Assembly (NCBI RefSeq): GCF_004004555.2
Contig: NZ_SACP01000003.1
Span: 235,933 to 299,932, forward strand
From: Methylobacterium oryzihabitans
GTDB taxonomy: Bacteria > Pseudomonadota > Alphaproteobacteria > Rhizobiales > Beijerinckiaceae
DNA: 64,000 nt
Reading direction: 5' to 3'
A program made the translations under genes and the position numbers. Positions 62,952 through 64,000 of this stretch are shown piece after piece. The notes under the pieces are model-generated. The model saw nothing but the letters and a program-made list of their open reading frames with translations, ran no database searches and was not told the DNA's origin. Each line of letters begins with the position of its first letter. The first letter of the stretch is position 1.

Positions 62952-63467
62952 TCACCGCCGCCCGGCGGCCTCGCGCCGGCGCCGGTCGTGCCGCTTGAGC
63001 AGCCGCTCGCGCTTGAGCCGCGACAGGCGGTCGAGCCAGAACACGCCGTCGAGCTGGTCGATCTCGTGCTGGAGGCAGGCGGCGAGGAAGCCGGAGGCCT
63101 CGGCCTCGTGGACGGCGCCGTCGAGGCCCTGGTAGCGCAGGCGGAGGCGGGCCGGGCGCTCGACCTCCTCGTCGAGGCCCGGCAGCGACACGCTGCCCTC
63201 GCGGTGGCGCGCGGTCTCGGGCGACGTCCAGACGATCTCGGGATTGACGTAGAGGCCGGCCGGGGCGCCGGGCTCCGGCAGCCGGATCATCGTGAACCGC
63301 ACCGGCTGGCCCAGATGCGGGCCGGCGAGCCCGATCGCCCCGAGATGGTCGAGGGTGTCGCGCAGGTCGGCCGCGGCCGCCCGCAGGTCGGGACCGAACG
63401 CCGTCACCGGCGCGAGGCGCTCGCGCAAGCGCGGGTCCGGGTAGAGGACGACCGGGAGGACGGCCAC
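62952..63467 (-). CDS. Degenerate peptide deformylase-like protein
   Basis: 171 residues aligned over the whole deformylase fold (LPVVLYPDPRLRERLAPVT start). All three active motifs are altered: motif 1 GxGLAAxQ reads GAIGLAGPH (43-51, Gln to His); motif 2 EGCLS reads EGSVS (90-94, metal-ligand Cys to Ser92); motif 3 HExxH reads HEIDQ (134-138, second His ligand to Gln138). Two of three metal ligands are lost, so deformylase activity is very unlikely. The frame is intact over full length, which argues for a new role rather than decay. It lies nine bases downstream of serA. Confidence 0.88.
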   Translation of the reverse strand: MAVLPVVLYPDPRLRERLAPVTAFGPDLRAAAADLRDTLDHLGAIGLAGPHLGQPVRFTMIRLPEPGAPAGLYVNPEIVWTSPETARHREGSVSLPGLDEEVERPARLRLRYQGLDGAVHEAEASGFLAACLQHEIDQLDGVFWLDRLSRLKRERLLKRHDRRRREAAGRR

Positions 63468-63476
63468 CGGCGGACC

Positions 63477-64000
63477 TCAGCGGCGCTCGTAGAGCAGGCG
63501 GGCGCGGATCGTGCCCTCGATCGCCCGCAACTCGGTGAGCAGCGCCTCGGCGTCGTGGCCCTCGGCCTCGGCCTCGACCACCACGTAGGCGAGTTCGCCG
63601 TCGGTCTGGTGGAACTGCGCCGCGATGTTGATGTCGTGGCGCGAGAAGACCTCGTTGAGGCGCCGCAGCATGCCCGGCAGGTTGCGGTGGACGTGGATGT
63701 AGCGGGTGCCGGCCGGCCGCGTGGCGAGCTGCACCTGCGGGAAGTTCACCGCGCCCTCCGTCGAGCCGATGTCGGAGTAATCCACCAGCTTGCGCGCCAC
63801 CTCCGACCCGATCCGCTCCTGCGCCTCCTCGGTCGACCCGCCGACATGCGGCGTCAGGATCACGTTGTCCAACCCCTGCAGCGGCGACACGAACCGCTCC
63901 GCGTTCGACGCCGGCTCGACCGGAAACACGTCCACCGCCGCCCCCCGCAGGTGACCGTCGCGCAGCGCCCCGGCCAGCGCGTCGAGGTCCACCACCGTGC
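63477..64000 (-). CDS. serA: D-3-phosphoglycerate dehydrogenase, C-terminal part (gene runs past the window)
   Basis: The 3' ~174 codons are present. The end of the NAD-binding/catalytic domain is seen in DALAGALRDGHLRGAAVDVF, PVEPASNAERFVSPLQGLDN and VILTPHVGGSTEEAQERIG (active-site His in TPHVGGST). An ACT regulatory domain follows (TRYIHVHRNLPGMLRRLNEV, AQFHQTDGELAYVVVEAE). This is the serine-inhibited bacterial type that starts serine synthesis. The 5' end lies beyond 64000. Confidence 0.93.
   Translation of the reverse strand, partial: TVVDLDALAGALRDGHLRGAAVDVFPVEPASNAERFVSPLQGLDNVILTPHVGGSTEEAQERIGSEVARKLVDYSDIGSTEGAVNFPQVQLATRPAGTRYIHVHRNLPGMLRRLNEVFSRHDINIAAQFHQTDGELAYVVVEAEAEGHDAEALLTELRAIEGTIRARLLYERR

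Overview
The window is a GC-rich alphaproteobacterial chromosome segment carrying a complete, contiguous photosynthesis gene cluster (PGC, about 3.8-50.3 kb). It encodes a type II reaction centre (pufLM, puhA), a tetrahaem PufC, LH1 (pufBA), bacteriochlorophyll a synthesis and an acyclic carotenoid pathway. The only Mg-protoporphyrin monomethyl ester cyclase is the oxygen-dependent AcsF. There is no bchE, pucBA or crtA here. This fits an aerobic anoxygenic phototroph of the Hyphomicrobiales. Methylobacterium or a close relative is my best guess from gene order and style, but I see no methylotrophy marker in the window, so the genus is inference.

Layout. (1) 1-3.5 kb, minus strand: SsuCBA-like ABC importer plus an FMN monooxygenase, an organosulfur uptake operon. 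(2) 3.8-6.9 kb, minus: crtD-crtC, a PsiE-like membrane protein and a 31-residue membrane peptide. (3) 7.0-18.4 kb, plus: crtE-crtF-bchCXYZ-pufQBALMC, closed by a strong terminator. (4) 18.4-21.1 kb: a 58-residue membrane peptide, nested palindromic repeats, an orphan trihaem cytochrome c and a small membrane protein. (5) 21.3-27.7 kb, minus: aerR-ppsR, then bchG-pucC homologue-bchP-tspO. (6) 28.0-43.5 kb, plus: bchFNBHLM-lhaA-puhABC-orf100-acsF-puhE-hemA. (7) 43.8-50.3 kb, plus: bchIDO, then crtI-crtB-orf47. (8) 50.4-64 kb, outside the PGC: two small coupled membrane genes, a DUF3616 protein, a branched-chain 2-oxoacid dehydrogenase operon, a pentapeptide-repeat membrane protein, a CYTH protein, an ECF sigma factor with a DUF1109/NrsF-like anti-sigma, a DapA-family protein, a degenerate peptide deformylase and the 3' end of serA.

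Regulation. Six TGT-N12-ACA palindromes, the PpsR/CrtJ operator consensus, sit exactly where a PpsR regulon predicts: two between crtD and crtE, and one each before bchC, bchG, bchF/aerR and crtI. A degenerate copy lies before bchI. PpsR and its B12-binding antirepressor AerR are encoded inside the cluster. Most gene junctions inside the operons are ATGA, GTGA or TGATG overlaps, implying translational coupling.

Pathway logic. HemA supplies 5-aminolevulinate. BchIDH inserts Mg, BchM methylates, AcsF forms ring E, BchLNB reduces ring D, BchXYZ reduces ring B, BchF and BchC finish the C3 side chain, and BchG/BchP attach and reduce the tail. CrtE, B, I, C, D and F make a spirilloxanthin-type carotenoid. 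PufQ, PuhBCE, LhaA and the second PucC-like protein assist assembly.

Less expected items are a peptide-deformylase paralogue that has lost its metal ligands, a PpsR box overlapping the crtI start codon, a cytochrome c with an unassigned C-terminal domain inside the PGC, several tiny membrane proteins with good translation signals, and repeated copies of an intergenic inverted-repeat element. No wholly new multi-gene system is evident.
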